From positions 424,121 to 488,120 of the forward strand of contig NZ_HG322949.1 in NCBI RefSeq assembly GCF_000723165.1: a DNA stretch of 64,000 bases, in the 5' to 3' direction. The DNA comes from Janthinobacterium agaricidamnosum NBRC 102515 = DSM 9628. GTDB lineage: Bacteria > Pseudomonadota > Gammaproteobacteria > Burkholderiales > Burkholderiaceae_D. The first letter of the stretch is position 1; the number at the start of each line of letters is the position of its first letter. Positions 1 to 7,895 of this stretch are shown one piece after another. The notes beneath the pieces are model-generated. The model did no database searches. It saw nothing but the letters and a program-made list of their open reading frames with translations, and was not told where the DNA came from. The position numbers and the translations under genes are program-made.

Positions 1-27
1 GTTTTTTTTATGTCTCTGGAGACAGCC

Positions 28-1569
28 TTACGCCGCCGTCGCCAGCTTCTCCACCACCGGTTCCAGCGCGGCAGGACGGCAGCCATAGGCCGCCAGGCGG
101 CCTTGCGCGCCTTCGGCCAGGTCCAGGTCGTACGGCAGGCGGCCGGCGACCAGCCACAGTTTGTCTTGCGGCAGCGCCGCCAGCAAGCGCCGCTGGCCTT
201 CGACGAACATGGCGTTATAGGTTTGCACGACGATTTGCCGCGCGCCTTCGGCGAACGCGATCGCGCCGTTCACTTCCTGTTCCAGCGCTTCGGCCGACAA
301 GGCGTATTCGCGCACGTCCAGTCCCGCCTGCCGCAAGGCCGGCAGCATCGAGCTGCGCGCTTCCTTGTTGCGGCCCAGCGCCACTTCATCGATCTCGCTG
401 CGCGAACGCACTTCGACGGTGATCAGCGTCACCGGCAGCGCCGGGTCGAGCGGCCGGAAATCGCCTTGCACGTGCAGCGCGGCCTTTTGCAGTTTTTTCG
501 ACAGCGCCACCGCTTCCGGTTTCATCAGGTGCTGCGGCTCGACCGGACGATCGCGCCATGCCGACACCGCCTTGACCTGCTTCAGTTTTTGCACCCGCCG
601 CAGCGCTTCATCGATGCGTGCTATCGCGATCTCGCCCTGCTCGACCGCTTTCAGCACGGTATCGATGGCGGCTTGCTGCTGTTCTTCGCGGTGCGAAATC
701 AGCACGATGTCGGCGCCGGCCTGCAAGGTCGCGATGGCGCCTTGCGGGATGCCGATGCCTTCCGAAATCGCCGCCATTTCGAGGCAGTCGGAAATCACCA
801 CGCCCTGGTAGCCCATTTCGCCGCGCAGCAAATCGGTCAGCACGGCCTTGGACAGCGTGGCCGGCAGCGAGGTGTCCGGTTCGAACGCCGGGAACACCAC
901 GTGGGCGGTCATGATGGCGTCGACGCCGTTGGCGATCGCCGCCTTGAACGGGCTCAGTTCGACCGCGTGCAGGCGCGCCTTGTCGTGCGGCACCAGCGCC
1001 ATCGCGTAATGGGTGTCGATGGCGGTGTCGCCATGGCCGGGGAAGTGCTTGGCGGTGACGATGACGCCGGATTCCTGCTGGCCGCGCATCGCCGCCATGC
1101 CGTATTTGATGACGGTTTCCGGCTCTTCGCCGTAGGCGCGCACGCCGATGACGGGATTGAGGCGGTTGTTGTTCACGTCGAGCACCGGCGCCAGCAGCAT
1201 GTTGATGCCGATCTGGCGCATCTCGTCGCCGCTGATGAAGTTCATCTGTTCGCAATCCTCGACCGAACCGGCTTGCTGGAACGCCATCGCGGCCGGGATC
1301 GGCGTGACGCCCTGCTCGATGCGCATCACCATGCCGCCTTCCTGGTCGAGCGCGATCAGCAGCGGCACGTCGCTGACTTCGGCATTGATTTCCTGCAGCT
1401 CGCGGCACAGCGCGGACACTTGGGCCGGCGTGTGCACGTTGCGGCGGAACAGGATCACGCCGCCGATCTTTTGCTGCCGTATCAATTGCCTGATATGGTC
1501 GTTGGCCTGCAAGGCGTCAAAACCCACCATGAACAACTGCCCGACTTTTTGCTGCAACCCCTGTGCCAT
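28..1569 (-). CDS. glycoside hydrolase family 3 (beta-N-acetylhexosaminidase, NagZ-like) with extra C-terminal domain
   Basis: About 513 residues. The N-terminal ~340 residues show the GH3 N-acetylhexosaminidase signature KHFPGHGDT (174-182), followed by the Asp185/His187 pair that serves as the general acid/base in NagZ enzymes. The presumed nucleophile is Asp261 in VVISDCLEM. A C-terminal domain of ~170 residues is absent from short NagZ proteins but present in longer Bacillus-type ones. No signal peptide is evident, so it is probably cytoplasmic. I chose the ATG at 1569 because GGAGGAG lies 7 bases upstream; an in-frame TTG two codons earlier is too close to that site. It is the last gene of a five-gene minus-strand run, 48 bases after the dioxygenase gene. 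The family removes terminal GlcNAc from muropeptides or glycoconjugates. In this context it could instead act on the product of the neighbouring glycosyltransferase, which is inference. Confidence 0.88.
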   Translation of the reverse strand: MAQGLQQKVGQLFMVGFDALQANDHIRQLIRQQKIGGVILFRRNVHTPAQVSALCRELQEINAEVSDVPLLIALDQEGGMVMRIEQGVTPIPAAMAFQQAGSVEDCEQMNFISGDEMRQIGINMLLAPVLDVNNNRLNPVIGVRAYGEEPETVIKYGMAAMRGQQESGVIVTAKHFPGHGDTAIDTHYAMALVPHDKARLHAVELSPFKAAIANGVDAIMTAHVVFPAFEPDTSLPATLSKAVLTDLLRGEMGYQGVVISDCLEMAAISEGIGIPQGAIATLQAGADIVLISHREEQQQAAIDTVLKAVEQGEIAIARIDEALRRVQKLKQVKAVSAWRDRPVEPQHLMKPEAVALSKKLQKAALHVQGDFRPLDPALPVTLITVEVRSRSEIDEVALGRNKEARSSMLPALRQAGLDVREYALSAEALEQEVNGAIAFAEGARQIVVQTYNAMFVEGQRRLLAALPQDKLWLVAGRLPYDLDLAEGAQGRLAAYGCRPAALEPVVEKLATAA

Positions 1570-1617
1570 GATCAAACTCCTCCGGTATCCATTTATGATT
1601 ATCCAAACAAAAAAACA

Positions 1618-2583
1618 TTAATCCTGCCAGCCGCGCAGGCCCAGCAACCGTTCGCCCAGCGGGCTCAGTTGCGCCGCCTGGTATTTTGTCTGCTCCCAGC
1701 GGCGCGGGTCGCCGTGCAGGCTGTAGCCTTGCGGCGCCAGCCGTTCCGACCATGAGCGCACCCGCCAATTACGTAATTCCTGATTATCCTGTTGCGCCGG
1801 CATCATCGAAATGTATTGCGCCATGCGCACCTTGTCGCGCGACGTGTTTTGCCGGATGCCGTGGCACAGTTTGCTGTTGAAGATCAGCAGGTCGCCTTTT
1901 TCCAGCGCCACCGGCACATGCTCCAGGTCCGCCACATCGGGCCGGTACCAATCCCACTTGTCCGGCTGCGCCAGGCGCCATGCCCGGTAGTTGCGGAACA
2001 GCTCCGGAATGCAGACAAAACCGCCGACTTCGGGATCGGTCTGGTCGCTGACCGACAGCACGCCCTGGACGTTTTGCGGATCGGTGTCCGGGTCGTAATC
2101 CCAGTGCATGAAGCTCTTGAATTCAAAGCCCGGCTCCGGCGGCAAATTAAAATTCATGCGGTCGATCGATACCCACAGCTCGCGCGTGCCCCACACATCG
2201 GCAAACGCGTCATGCACCCGCGGCGTCTGGCGCGCATCCCACAGATACTGGTGATTATATAGCTCGATCATGCCGGCGTTGAAACTGAGCTCGGTTCTTT
2301 TGAGGCGCGCTTTTTCTGCCGGATACCAGGTGCGCTGGTCGGCCGGGTCCATCTCTTCGAATTCCCACACCAGCTGTTCCAGCCGCGCGATCTTTTCCGC
2401 TTCCACCGCCTGCTTGACGACGAGGTAGCCGTTGTCGCGCCAGAATGCCCAGTCGGCGTCGGACAGCACGCGCAGCGGACCGCCATCGGTCCGCTGGTTC
2501 AGCCGGAATTCCTGTTTCGCCACCGTCGACAGATTGCGTTCGGCGATGCTGTTCTTGTCGATGCTATCAATGGTGTGGTCCAT
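1618..2583 (-). CDS. phytanoyl-CoA dioxygenase (PhyH) family protein, Fe(II)/2-oxoglutarate type
   Basis: About 321 residues. The double-stranded beta-helix iron ligands are visible as HWD (His160, Asp162) and a distal His241 in LCHGIRQN, with Arg244 suited to hold 2-oxoglutarate. PhyH-family enzymes hydroxylate small molecules, often natural products, and the substrate here is unknown. The ATG at 2583 has GGAG 6 bases upstream, and an ATG four codons earlier lacks a good site. It sits 28 bases after the acetyltransferase gene and 48 before the GH3 gene, all on one strand, so co-transcription is likely. In this operon it probably acts as a tailoring oxygenase, which is inferred from context only. 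Confidence 0.85.
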   Translation of the reverse strand: MDHTIDSIDKNSIAERNLSTVAKQEFRLNQRTDGGPLRVLSDADWAFWRDNGYLVVKQAVEAEKIARLEQLVWEFEEMDPADQRTWYPAEKARLKRTELSFNAGMIELYNHQYLWDARQTPRVHDAFADVWGTRELWVSIDRMNFNLPPEPGFEFKSFMHWDYDPDTDPQNVQGVLSVSDQTDPEVGGFVCIPELFRNYRAWRLAQPDKWDWYRPDVADLEHVPVALEKGDLLIFNSKLCHGIRQNTSRDKVRMAQYISMMPAQQDNQELRNWRVRSWSERLAPQGYSLHGDPRRWEQTKYQAAQLSPLGERLLGLRGWQD

Positions 2584-2611
2584 CCGCTGCTCCATTCATC
2601 AAAAACCGTTT

Positions 2612-3202
2612 TTAAAATTCATCGTATTCAAGCAAATGCAGCCGGTCGAAAAACAAGGGGTACGCATAATCGAAGATGCCGCTGCTGCGGAAGCCTTTTT
2701 TCAGGTAGACCTGCAAGGCGTCGCTGTTTTCCCACACGGTCAGCACGATGCGCTGGCTGTTTTTTTCGCGTGCGCGGCGTTCGATTTCCTTCAGCATGAT
2801 GTTGAACCAGCCCTGTCCGCGGCAGTGTTCGGCGACCGCCAGGCTGGCCACGAAAAAATCGCCGTCGCGCGCATGGGCCGCGATGAAGGCGTCGTAGGCG
2901 TCGTCCATCGGCTTCATCTCGTCGCGGTAGTGCGACACGCTGCCGACGTTGCCGAATTCGGCCAGGGTGGCGGCGGTAAAGAAACCGCTGAAGCGGTGCG
3001 CGCCGTCGAACAGGCCGGTGAGCTGGTCCAGGTAGGGATCGACATTCTGGCGCCGCTGCAATTGTCGCAGCGGCAGGTTCAGCTTGTTGCCGAACGAGCA
3101 GTATTCCAGATAGCTGGTTGAAAACAGCAGGCTGGCGATGTGGTTTTTATGCTCGTCGGCCAGGCTGCGGCCCGGCTTGAAAATCGCGGTGTCAGAGGAC
3201 AT
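2612..3202 (-). CDS. GNAT family N-acetyltransferase
   Basis: About 196 residues. A GNAT acetyl-CoA-binding segment (HCRGQGWFN, around 126-134) follows a beta strand (DFFVASLAV), and a C-terminal GNAT-like stretch reads SQRIVLTVWENSDALQVYLK. Family members transfer an acetyl group to an amine on small molecules or proteins; the acceptor here is unknown. The start at 3202 follows the glycosyltransferase stop by 13 bases. Its ribosome binding site is poor, so translation may be coupled to the upstream gene. A longer in-frame extension to 3367 would overlap the glycosyltransferase and has no family-like sequence, so I rejected it. It belongs to the operon running from 5906 down to 28. Confidence 0.85.
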   Translation of the reverse strand: MSSDTAIFKPGRSLADEHKNHIASLLFSTSYLEYCSFGNKLNLPLRQLQRRQNVDPYLDQLTGLFDGAHRFSGFFTAATLAEFGNVGSVSHYRDEMKPMDDAYDAFIAAHARDGDFFVASLAVAEHCRGQGWFNIMLKEIERRAREKNSQRIVLTVWENSDALQVYLKKGFRSSGIFDYAYPLFFDRLHLLEYDEF

Positions 3203-3215
3203 GGAAAATCGGCGG

Positions 3216-4661
3216 TCAGGAGGGATCGTAGGCGCGCGCGCCGGAGCGGCCGCCGAGCTGCGGGTGTAAATGCCGCTGCCGTTCGCGGCCCTTGGTCTTG
3301 GACCAGAAATTGCCGCGCCGGATGCGCTCGGCATTCTTGCTGACCAGGTAGGCGCCAAACAGTGCATTGATGCGGTCCAGTTTTTCGTCGTGCGACAGGA
3401 AGGAATAATAGTGGCAGCTTGCCGGCTCGGCGCGCAGTTGCGGCGCGTACGCCATGCGCGGCACTTCCTCGCTGAAGCAGACGTCGGCGATCCGCTCCAG
3501 GTCGTGGATATGCTCCAGCTTCCAGTCCAGCCTGTCGAGTGCGGCCATGCATTTGTCGTAGCTGTGGCGTTCTTGCGGGTTCAGCGGCACGGCGGCGTTG
3601 GTGAAGGCGTCGACCACCAGCCGCATGCCGTGCAAGCCGCTGATGATGATATCTTTTTTCTGGTCGTGCAGCACCGAGTACGACTGCGCCAGGTCGTGGC
3701 AGGCGATAAAGCTGCGCCCCATGCCCTGGCGCCACACGCCATAGGTGGCGTCGTGCAGCAGCGCCGCATAGGCCCGGGCCGCGCCGGCATCGCGCTTTTT
3801 ATCGGGTGCAGGCAGCGCCATCGCTTGTAACTGCCGGCGCATCTGGCCGACCATGGCGGCGACGGCGGGATCGTGTTTTTTTGCGATCAGCACGCCATTT
3901 TCATCGTGGTACAGATTCATCCAGCTGAGCTGGCATGGCTGCGCGGCGCCGCCATCCTGCGCCGGCAGCAAGTCCATATAGTCCGGCACTTCCGGCTTGG
4001 ACAGGAAGATGGTGGCTGATTTATGCGGCATGGTGTCGGCGTCGAGATACAGGCCGCCGCATTCGCGCAAGACCAGCAGCCTGAAAAAATCGGCCAGGTT
4101 GACGTAGTATTTTTTTGCGTGCAATTCATCCAGCAGGCCGAGGATTTCGGGACACAGGCCGCTGGCCAGCGCGCGCAGCGAACGGACCGCATGCAGATGC
4201 CGGCCGGCCGCGTACGCGCCTATCGTGCAGCAAGGCGGGGTGCTGTCCAGGCTGGCTACAAACAGCGCATCGCCCTGCAATTGGCGCGCATCCCAGACCC
4301 ACAGGATACTCTCGTAGCGGACGTCATGGATGGCCGACACTTCATCGATGGCGCCGTCCCACAGCTTGATCGCTTCCAGCGCGATGGACGGCGGCGGGCC
4401 GCCCATCCAGATGCGCTGGATGACTTTTTCATCCGGCGCCAGCGGCCGGGCCGGAATGCCCAGCAGCGAAGAGATGTTGCCGGCGTCGAAGCGGCTGAAA
4501 TTGGAGCGCACGAATTTTTGCAGCCGCCGCAAGTGCTTGTTGTAGATATCGCGCGCGGCGCGCAGCCGTGTATCGCCTTGCCACTCCAGCTGTTTGCATA
4601 CCAGAAAATCGGACTTCAGGTTCCGGATCAAGACTTCATACTCAAGATCGAAGTAACTCAT
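3216..4661 (-). CDS. DXD-motif glycosyltransferase of the clostridial-toxin / GT32-GT44 type
   Basis: About 481 residues. The fold is indicated by IQRIWMGGP (81-89), the nucleotide-sugar-binding start seen in TcdA/TcdB and Och1-like enzymes. The segment ADFFRLLVLRECGG (190-203) runs into LYLDADT, whose Asp207-x-Asp209 is the metal/nucleotide-sugar DXD motif. No signal peptide, membrane helix, autoprotease or translocation domain is seen, so this is a stand-alone cytosolic enzyme rather than a secreted toxin. The ATG at 4661 follows GGAAAAGAG; a TTG five codons earlier is less likely. It lies 33 bases after an MdfA-like exporter gene and 13 before a GNAT gene, suggesting a sugar-transfer step in making or modifying a small exported product. 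The sugar donor and acceptor cannot be read from the sequence. Confidence 0.8.
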   Translation of the reverse strand: MSYFDLEYEVLIRNLKSDFLVCKQLEWQGDTRLRAARDIYNKHLRRLQKFVRSNFSRFDAGNISSLLGIPARPLAPDEKVIQRIWMGGPPPSIALEAIKLWDGAIDEVSAIHDVRYESILWVWDARQLQGDALFVASLDSTPPCCTIGAYAAGRHLHAVRSLRALASGLCPEILGLLDELHAKKYYVNLADFFRLLVLRECGGLYLDADTMPHKSATIFLSKPEVPDYMDLLPAQDGGAAQPCQLSWMNLYHDENGVLIAKKHDPAVAAMVGQMRRQLQAMALPAPDKKRDAGAARAYAALLHDATYGVWRQGMGRSFIACHDLAQSYSVLHDQKKDIIISGLHGMRLVVDAFTNAAVPLNPQERHSYDKCMAALDRLDWKLEHIHDLERIADVCFSEEVPRMAYAPQLRAEPASCHYYSFLSHDEKLDRINALFGAYLVSKNAERIRRGNFWSKTKGRERQRHLHPQLGGRSGARAYDPS

Positions 4662-4694
4662 TCGGCTCTTTTCCAAAGTGTAGATACTCGGCGC

Positions 4695-5906
4695 TTACAC
4701 GGCGGCCTGGGGCAGTGCTTCCGGCCGCGGCTGGTGTTGTTGAACGAAACGCATCAGGCACACAAAAATCACCAGGCCCAGCGGCACATTGAACAGCGCG
4801 TAGGAGCCCAGCGAGTAATCGAACTGTTCGCCGACCAGGTTGTAGACCACCAGCCCGCCCGAGATATAGATGCAGTACAGCAGGCTCATGGCGGACGAGG
4901 TCAGGCTCATCGATTCGCCGGTGGCGGTCAGCGCAATGCGGATCAGCGCGCCATTGAACAAGCCGAAGCCGGCCGAAAAAATGAACATGCCTATGATGAA
5001 CAGATGGCCGTGTTGCCACGCCAGGCCGGCCAGCATGAAACCCAGCAAGGCCAGCGCCGCGCCCTGGCGTATCAGGCGCGTCAGCGACAATTTGTCGCCC
5101 AGGCGCTGGATGCCGATGCTGCTGACGATGAAGCCGGAAAAAATCACGCACTGGTACACGATGTAGGTGGTATACGACGCTTTCATGTGCTCCAGCACGA
5201 TCACCGGCGACAAGCCGATCCACGCGGTCAGCGGCGTAATCGAAATGCCGGCGACAAAAATGCCGAACATGAATTTCTTGTTGCTGAAGATGGCCAGATA
5301 ACTTTTCCTGACCGTCTTGAAGTTGAACTGGCCGGCCGCGATGGCGCCGGCCGGCATGAATTTGTACAGCCCGATCCAGGCAATGCTCCCCAGCCCCAGC
5401 GACACGCCGAATACGTATTGCCACGGCAGCACGCTGATGATGCCGCTGCCGACCACCGGGCCGATCAATGGTGCGAACACCGTGGTATTGGACAGTATCG
5501 TGGTCAGTTTCACCGCCGCGCTGTCGTCGAACAGTTCGTGGATCATCGCGTAGCCGATGAAGATGAAGCACGAGCCCATGCCCTGGAAGAAGCGGGCGGT
5601 CAGGAATTGTTCGATGCTGTGGACAAATGGAATCACCAGCGTGGCCAGCAAGAACAGGGCGTTACCGAACAGCATGACCTTGCGCTTGCCGACCCGGTCG
5701 GCGATCGGTCCGAGGAAGATTTGCAGCATGCTGCCGCCGAGCACGTACAAGCTCAGCGAAAAAACGATGTTGCTGTTGGACGCGTTGAAGTCGCGCACCA
5801 CTTGCAGCATGGCGGGCATGATCATGTCGTTGGACAGGTAGACAGTGAGCTCGTACAGGATAAAAAACATGGAAAAATACAAGAGGTGTCTTCTTTTTTC
5901 AAACAT
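4695..5906 (-). CDS. MFS multidrug/drug exporter, MdfA-like
   Basis: 403 residues with about 12 hydrophobic segments, a proton-driven inner-membrane exporter. The N-terminus carries YELTVYLSND, matching the MdfA proton-coupling acids (Glu19 and Asp27 here). Motif A reads GPIADRVGKRK (65-75), and Arg104 in TARFFQGMG matches the conserved TM4 arginine. It is the first gene of the five-gene minus-strand operon, with AT-rich sequence upstream (5907-6100) as the likely promoter region. MdfA homologues export chloramphenicol-like and cationic drugs. Here the context suggests export of the pathway product or self-protection, which is inference. Confidence 0.88.
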   Translation of the reverse strand: MFEKRRHLLYFSMFFILYELTVYLSNDMIMPAMLQVVRDFNASNSNIVFSLSLYVLGGSMLQIFLGPIADRVGKRKVMLFGNALFLLATLVIPFVHSIEQFLTARFFQGMGSCFIFIGYAMIHELFDDSAAVKLTTILSNTTVFAPLIGPVVGSGIISVLPWQYVFGVSLGLGSIAWIGLYKFMPAGAIAAGQFNFKTVRKSYLAIFSNKKFMFGIFVAGISITPLTAWIGLSPVIVLEHMKASYTTYIVYQCVIFSGFIVSSIGIQRLGDKLSLTRLIRQGAALALLGFMLAGLAWQHGHLFIIGMFIFSAGFGLFNGALIRIALTATGESMSLTSSAMSLLYCIYISGGLVVYNLVGEQFDYSLGSYALFNVPLGLVIFVCLMRFVQQHQPRPEALPQAAV

Positions 5907-6203
5907 GTTTTTGCCTAAAAGATAATGTCAACTATCGTGATAAACCTGATCCATGCAGTCGGCCCGACCTGCAATTGGCATGCAATATTGCTCAATTTGG
6001 TATTGGACTGGATTCAATGATACATGAATTGGTCGCAAAGTGGTATTAATTTGGTTTGTGCTGTGGCATGATGAAATATTGCATTTTAAGCAAAAATTTC
6101 ATGGGGTGGAGCGCTGGGACAGGGAGTAGATGGCCGGCATCCTGCCGGCCATTGATGCGGTGTTACTGCGGGGTTTTACTGCGCAGGCTGTGCCGTGAGG
6201 ACC
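5907..6203. promoter_or_regulatory. AT-rich intergenic region upstream of the mdfA-like operon
   Basis: This 297-base region has no credible gene. The part nearest the exporter (5907-6100) is clearly richer in AT than its surroundings and repeats the word TTGG/CCAA several times between 5990 and 6055, which would suit an operon promoter reading leftward. A short imperfect palindrome, GTCGGCCCGAC, lies at about 5958-5968. I could not place a convincing -35/-10 pair: a TTGACA on the minus strand at 5928-5933 lies too close to the start codon. Confidence 0.4.
6130..6152 (-). terminator. hairpin downstream of the glutamate-synthase-like gene
   Basis: ATGGCCGGCA and TGCCGGCCAT form a perfect 10-base inverted repeat separated by TCC, about 50 bases past the stop of the minus-strand gene at 6204. 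No T run follows on either strand, so it is at best a Rho-assisted or 3'-end-protecting hairpin. Confidence 0.35.
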
Positions 6204-7814
6204 TTACTTCAGCGGGCAGAACGATTCGGCTTGCGCCATCGGCCAGTACAGGCCGAACACCGGCGGCAGGTTGGCGATCTGGTTCGGATCGAGCAATTGG
6301 CCGGCATCCAGGTAGGGCAGCAGCGCCGACGCCAGCTTGACCTGGTTCGGCGAAATGCGCCGCACCAGGTGGTGCGGTTTCAGGTCTTGCGGATGGGACA
6401 GGCCGGCGGCGGCGATCAGTTCGGCCAGTGCCTTCATGGTGTTCTGGTGGAAGTGCGCCACCCGCGCGCTTTTGTCGTCCACCACCAGCGCGCGCTGGCG
6501 CAGCGGGTCCTGGGTCGCCACGCCGGTCGGGCAGCGGTCAGTGTGGCAGCTTTGCGACTGGATGCAGCCGAGCGCGAACATGAAGCCGCGCGCCGAGTTG
6601 CACCAGTCGGCGCCCAGCGCCAGCAGCCGCGCGATGTCGAAGGCGGTGATGATCTTGCCGGAGACGCCGATCTTGATCTTGTCGCGCAGGTTGGCGCCGA
6701 CCAGCGTGTTATGCACCAGCAGCAGCGCTTCTTGCAGCGGCGTGCCGACGTGGTCGGTGAATTCCACCGGCGCCGCGCCGGTGCCGCCCTCGCTGCCGTC
6801 GACCACGATGAAGTCGGGCGTGATGCCGCTGGCCAGCATGGCCTTGACGATGCCGAAAAACTCCCACGGGTGGCCGATGGCCAGCTTGAAGCCGGTCGGC
6901 TTGCCGCCCGACAGCGTGCGCAGGCGCTCGATGAAGGCCAGCATTTCCAGCGGCGTCGAGAAGGCGCTGTGGCTGGATGGCGAAATGCAATCCTCGCCGA
7001 CCATCACGCCGCGCGTGGTGGCGATTTCGATCGTCACTTTCGGCCCCGGCAATACGCCGCCGTGGCCCGGCTTGGCGCCTTGCGACATCTTCAGTTCGAT
7101 CATCCTGACTTGCGGCGAGGTCGCGTTGGCCACGAATTTTTCTTCCGAAAACGTGCCGTCCGGATTGCGGCAGCCGAAGTAGCCGGAACCGATTTCCCAC
7201 ACCAGGTCGCCGCCGTGCTGGCGGTGGTAGGGACTGATGCTGCCTTCGCCGGTATCGTGCATGAAACCGCCGCTGCGGGCGCCGGCGTTCAGCGCCAGGA
7301 TGGCGTTGGCCGACAGCGCGCCGAAGCTCATCGCCGAAATATTGAACACGCTGGCCGAATACGGCTGGGCGCGCGGGCAGTCGGGATGGTTGCCGATGTC
7401 GATACGGAAGTTGTGGTCGGCCAGCCTGGCCGGCATGATCGAATGGTTGATCCATTCATAGCCGGCCTGGTAGACGTCGAGCTGGGTGCCGAACGGGCGC
7501 TTGTCGGTCTCGACCTTGGCGCGCTGGTAGACGATGCTGCGCTGGTTGCGCGAAAACGGCGCCGCCTCGGTATCGTCTTCCAGCAGGTATTGGCGGATTT
7601 CAGGGCGGATGCTTTCAAACAGAAAGCGGAAGTGCGCCAGGATCGGGTAGTTGCGGCGCAGCGCGCGGCGGGTTTGCAGCAGGTCGCTGATGCCCAGCAC
7701 GGTCAGCGCGCCGGCCAGCAGCGGCAGCCAGTAATCATCGACAAGAAACAGGGAGAGTGCGAAGGTGGCTGCCGAGATAAAAAAAGCCAGGTAGCGGACA
7801 GAAAAAAAAGACAT
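6204..7814 (-). CDS. FMN-binding glutamate-synthase-family protein, membrane-anchored
   Basis: About 536 residues. Two hydrophobic segments at the N-terminus (about 7-25 and 29-42) precede a domain like the synthase (alpha/beta-barrel) half of GltB. That domain contains NISAMSFGALS (158-168), VDGSEGGTGAAP (338-349) and the cysteine set Cys417, Cys423, Cys428 expected for a 3Fe-4S cluster. The GltB amidotransferase and C-terminal domains are absent, so it cannot be a complete glutamate synthase and its reaction is unknown. The ATG at 7814 has GGAG 5 bases upstream, and that GGAG lies inside a strong leader hairpin. The codons after the start contain a T8 run. It is probably co-transcribed with the M48 protease and DUF898 genes upstream. 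Confidence 0.85.
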   Translation of the reverse strand: MSFFSVRYLAFFISAATFALSLFLVDDYWLPLLAGALTVLGISDLLQTRRALRRNYPILAHFRFLFESIRPEIRQYLLEDDTEAAPFSRNQRSIVYQRAKVETDKRPFGTQLDVYQAGYEWINHSIMPARLADHNFRIDIGNHPDCPRAQPYSASVFNISAMSFGALSANAILALNAGARSGGFMHDTGEGSISPYHRQHGGDLVWEIGSGYFGCRNPDGTFSEEKFVANATSPQVRMIELKMSQGAKPGHGGVLPGPKVTIEIATTRGVMVGEDCISPSSHSAFSTPLEMLAFIERLRTLSGGKPTGFKLAIGHPWEFFGIVKAMLASGITPDFIVVDGSEGGTGAAPVEFTDHVGTPLQEALLLVHNTLVGANLRDKIKIGVSGKIITAFDIARLLALGADWCNSARGFMFALGCIQSQSCHTDRCPTGVATQDPLRQRALVVDDKSARVAHFHQNTMKALAELIAAAGLSHPQDLKPHHLVRRISPNQVKLASALLPYLDAGQLLDPNQIANLPPVFGLYWPMAQAESFCPLK

Positions 7815-7818
7815 GGGC

Positions 7819-7893
7819 ACTCCGGTAAAGGTCAGGCGGACACAAGCGAGTGTACCGCCGATTACCGGAGTCTGCCACGAGACTCCCCGGAGT
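7819..7893 (-). promoter_or_regulatory. leader hairpins that can bury the ribosome binding site of the gltB-like gene
   Basis: Read on the minus strand, the 75-base gap after the M48 stop holds ACTCCGGGGAGTC (7893-7881), then ACTCCGGTAA (7871-7862). An inner stem GGCGGtACAC/GTGTCCGCC follows, then TTACCGGAGT (7828-7819), which contains the GGAG ribosome binding site of the next gene. The two 10-base arms pair perfectly. GGAGTC of the first hairpin (7886-7881) could instead pair with GACTCC (7872-7867) and free the site. The pairing is seen directly; the switching is inference. Confidence 0.5.
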
Positions 7894-7895
7894 GG

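Noticed and set aside
1..30. T8 run and GTCTC/GAGAC hairpin at the window start as a terminator for the GH3 gene
   Set aside because: On the GH3 (minus) strand the hairpin is followed by A, not T, so it is not an intrinsic terminator for that gene.
10..1755. 581-codon open frame on the plus strand opposite the GH3 and PhyH genes
   Set aside because: It runs antisense across two genes with clear family motifs; its Arg/His/Gln-rich translation is typical of the complement of GC-rich coding sequence.
4023..5918. 631-codon open frame antisense to the glycosyltransferase and MFS genes
   Set aside because: Low-complexity, Gln/His/Arg-rich product; the opposite strand carries MdfA-type and DXD motifs.
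5928..5933. Perfect TTGACA before the MFS gene as its -35
   Set aside because: It lies about 20 bases from the start codon, leaving no room for a -10, a start site and a ribosome binding site.
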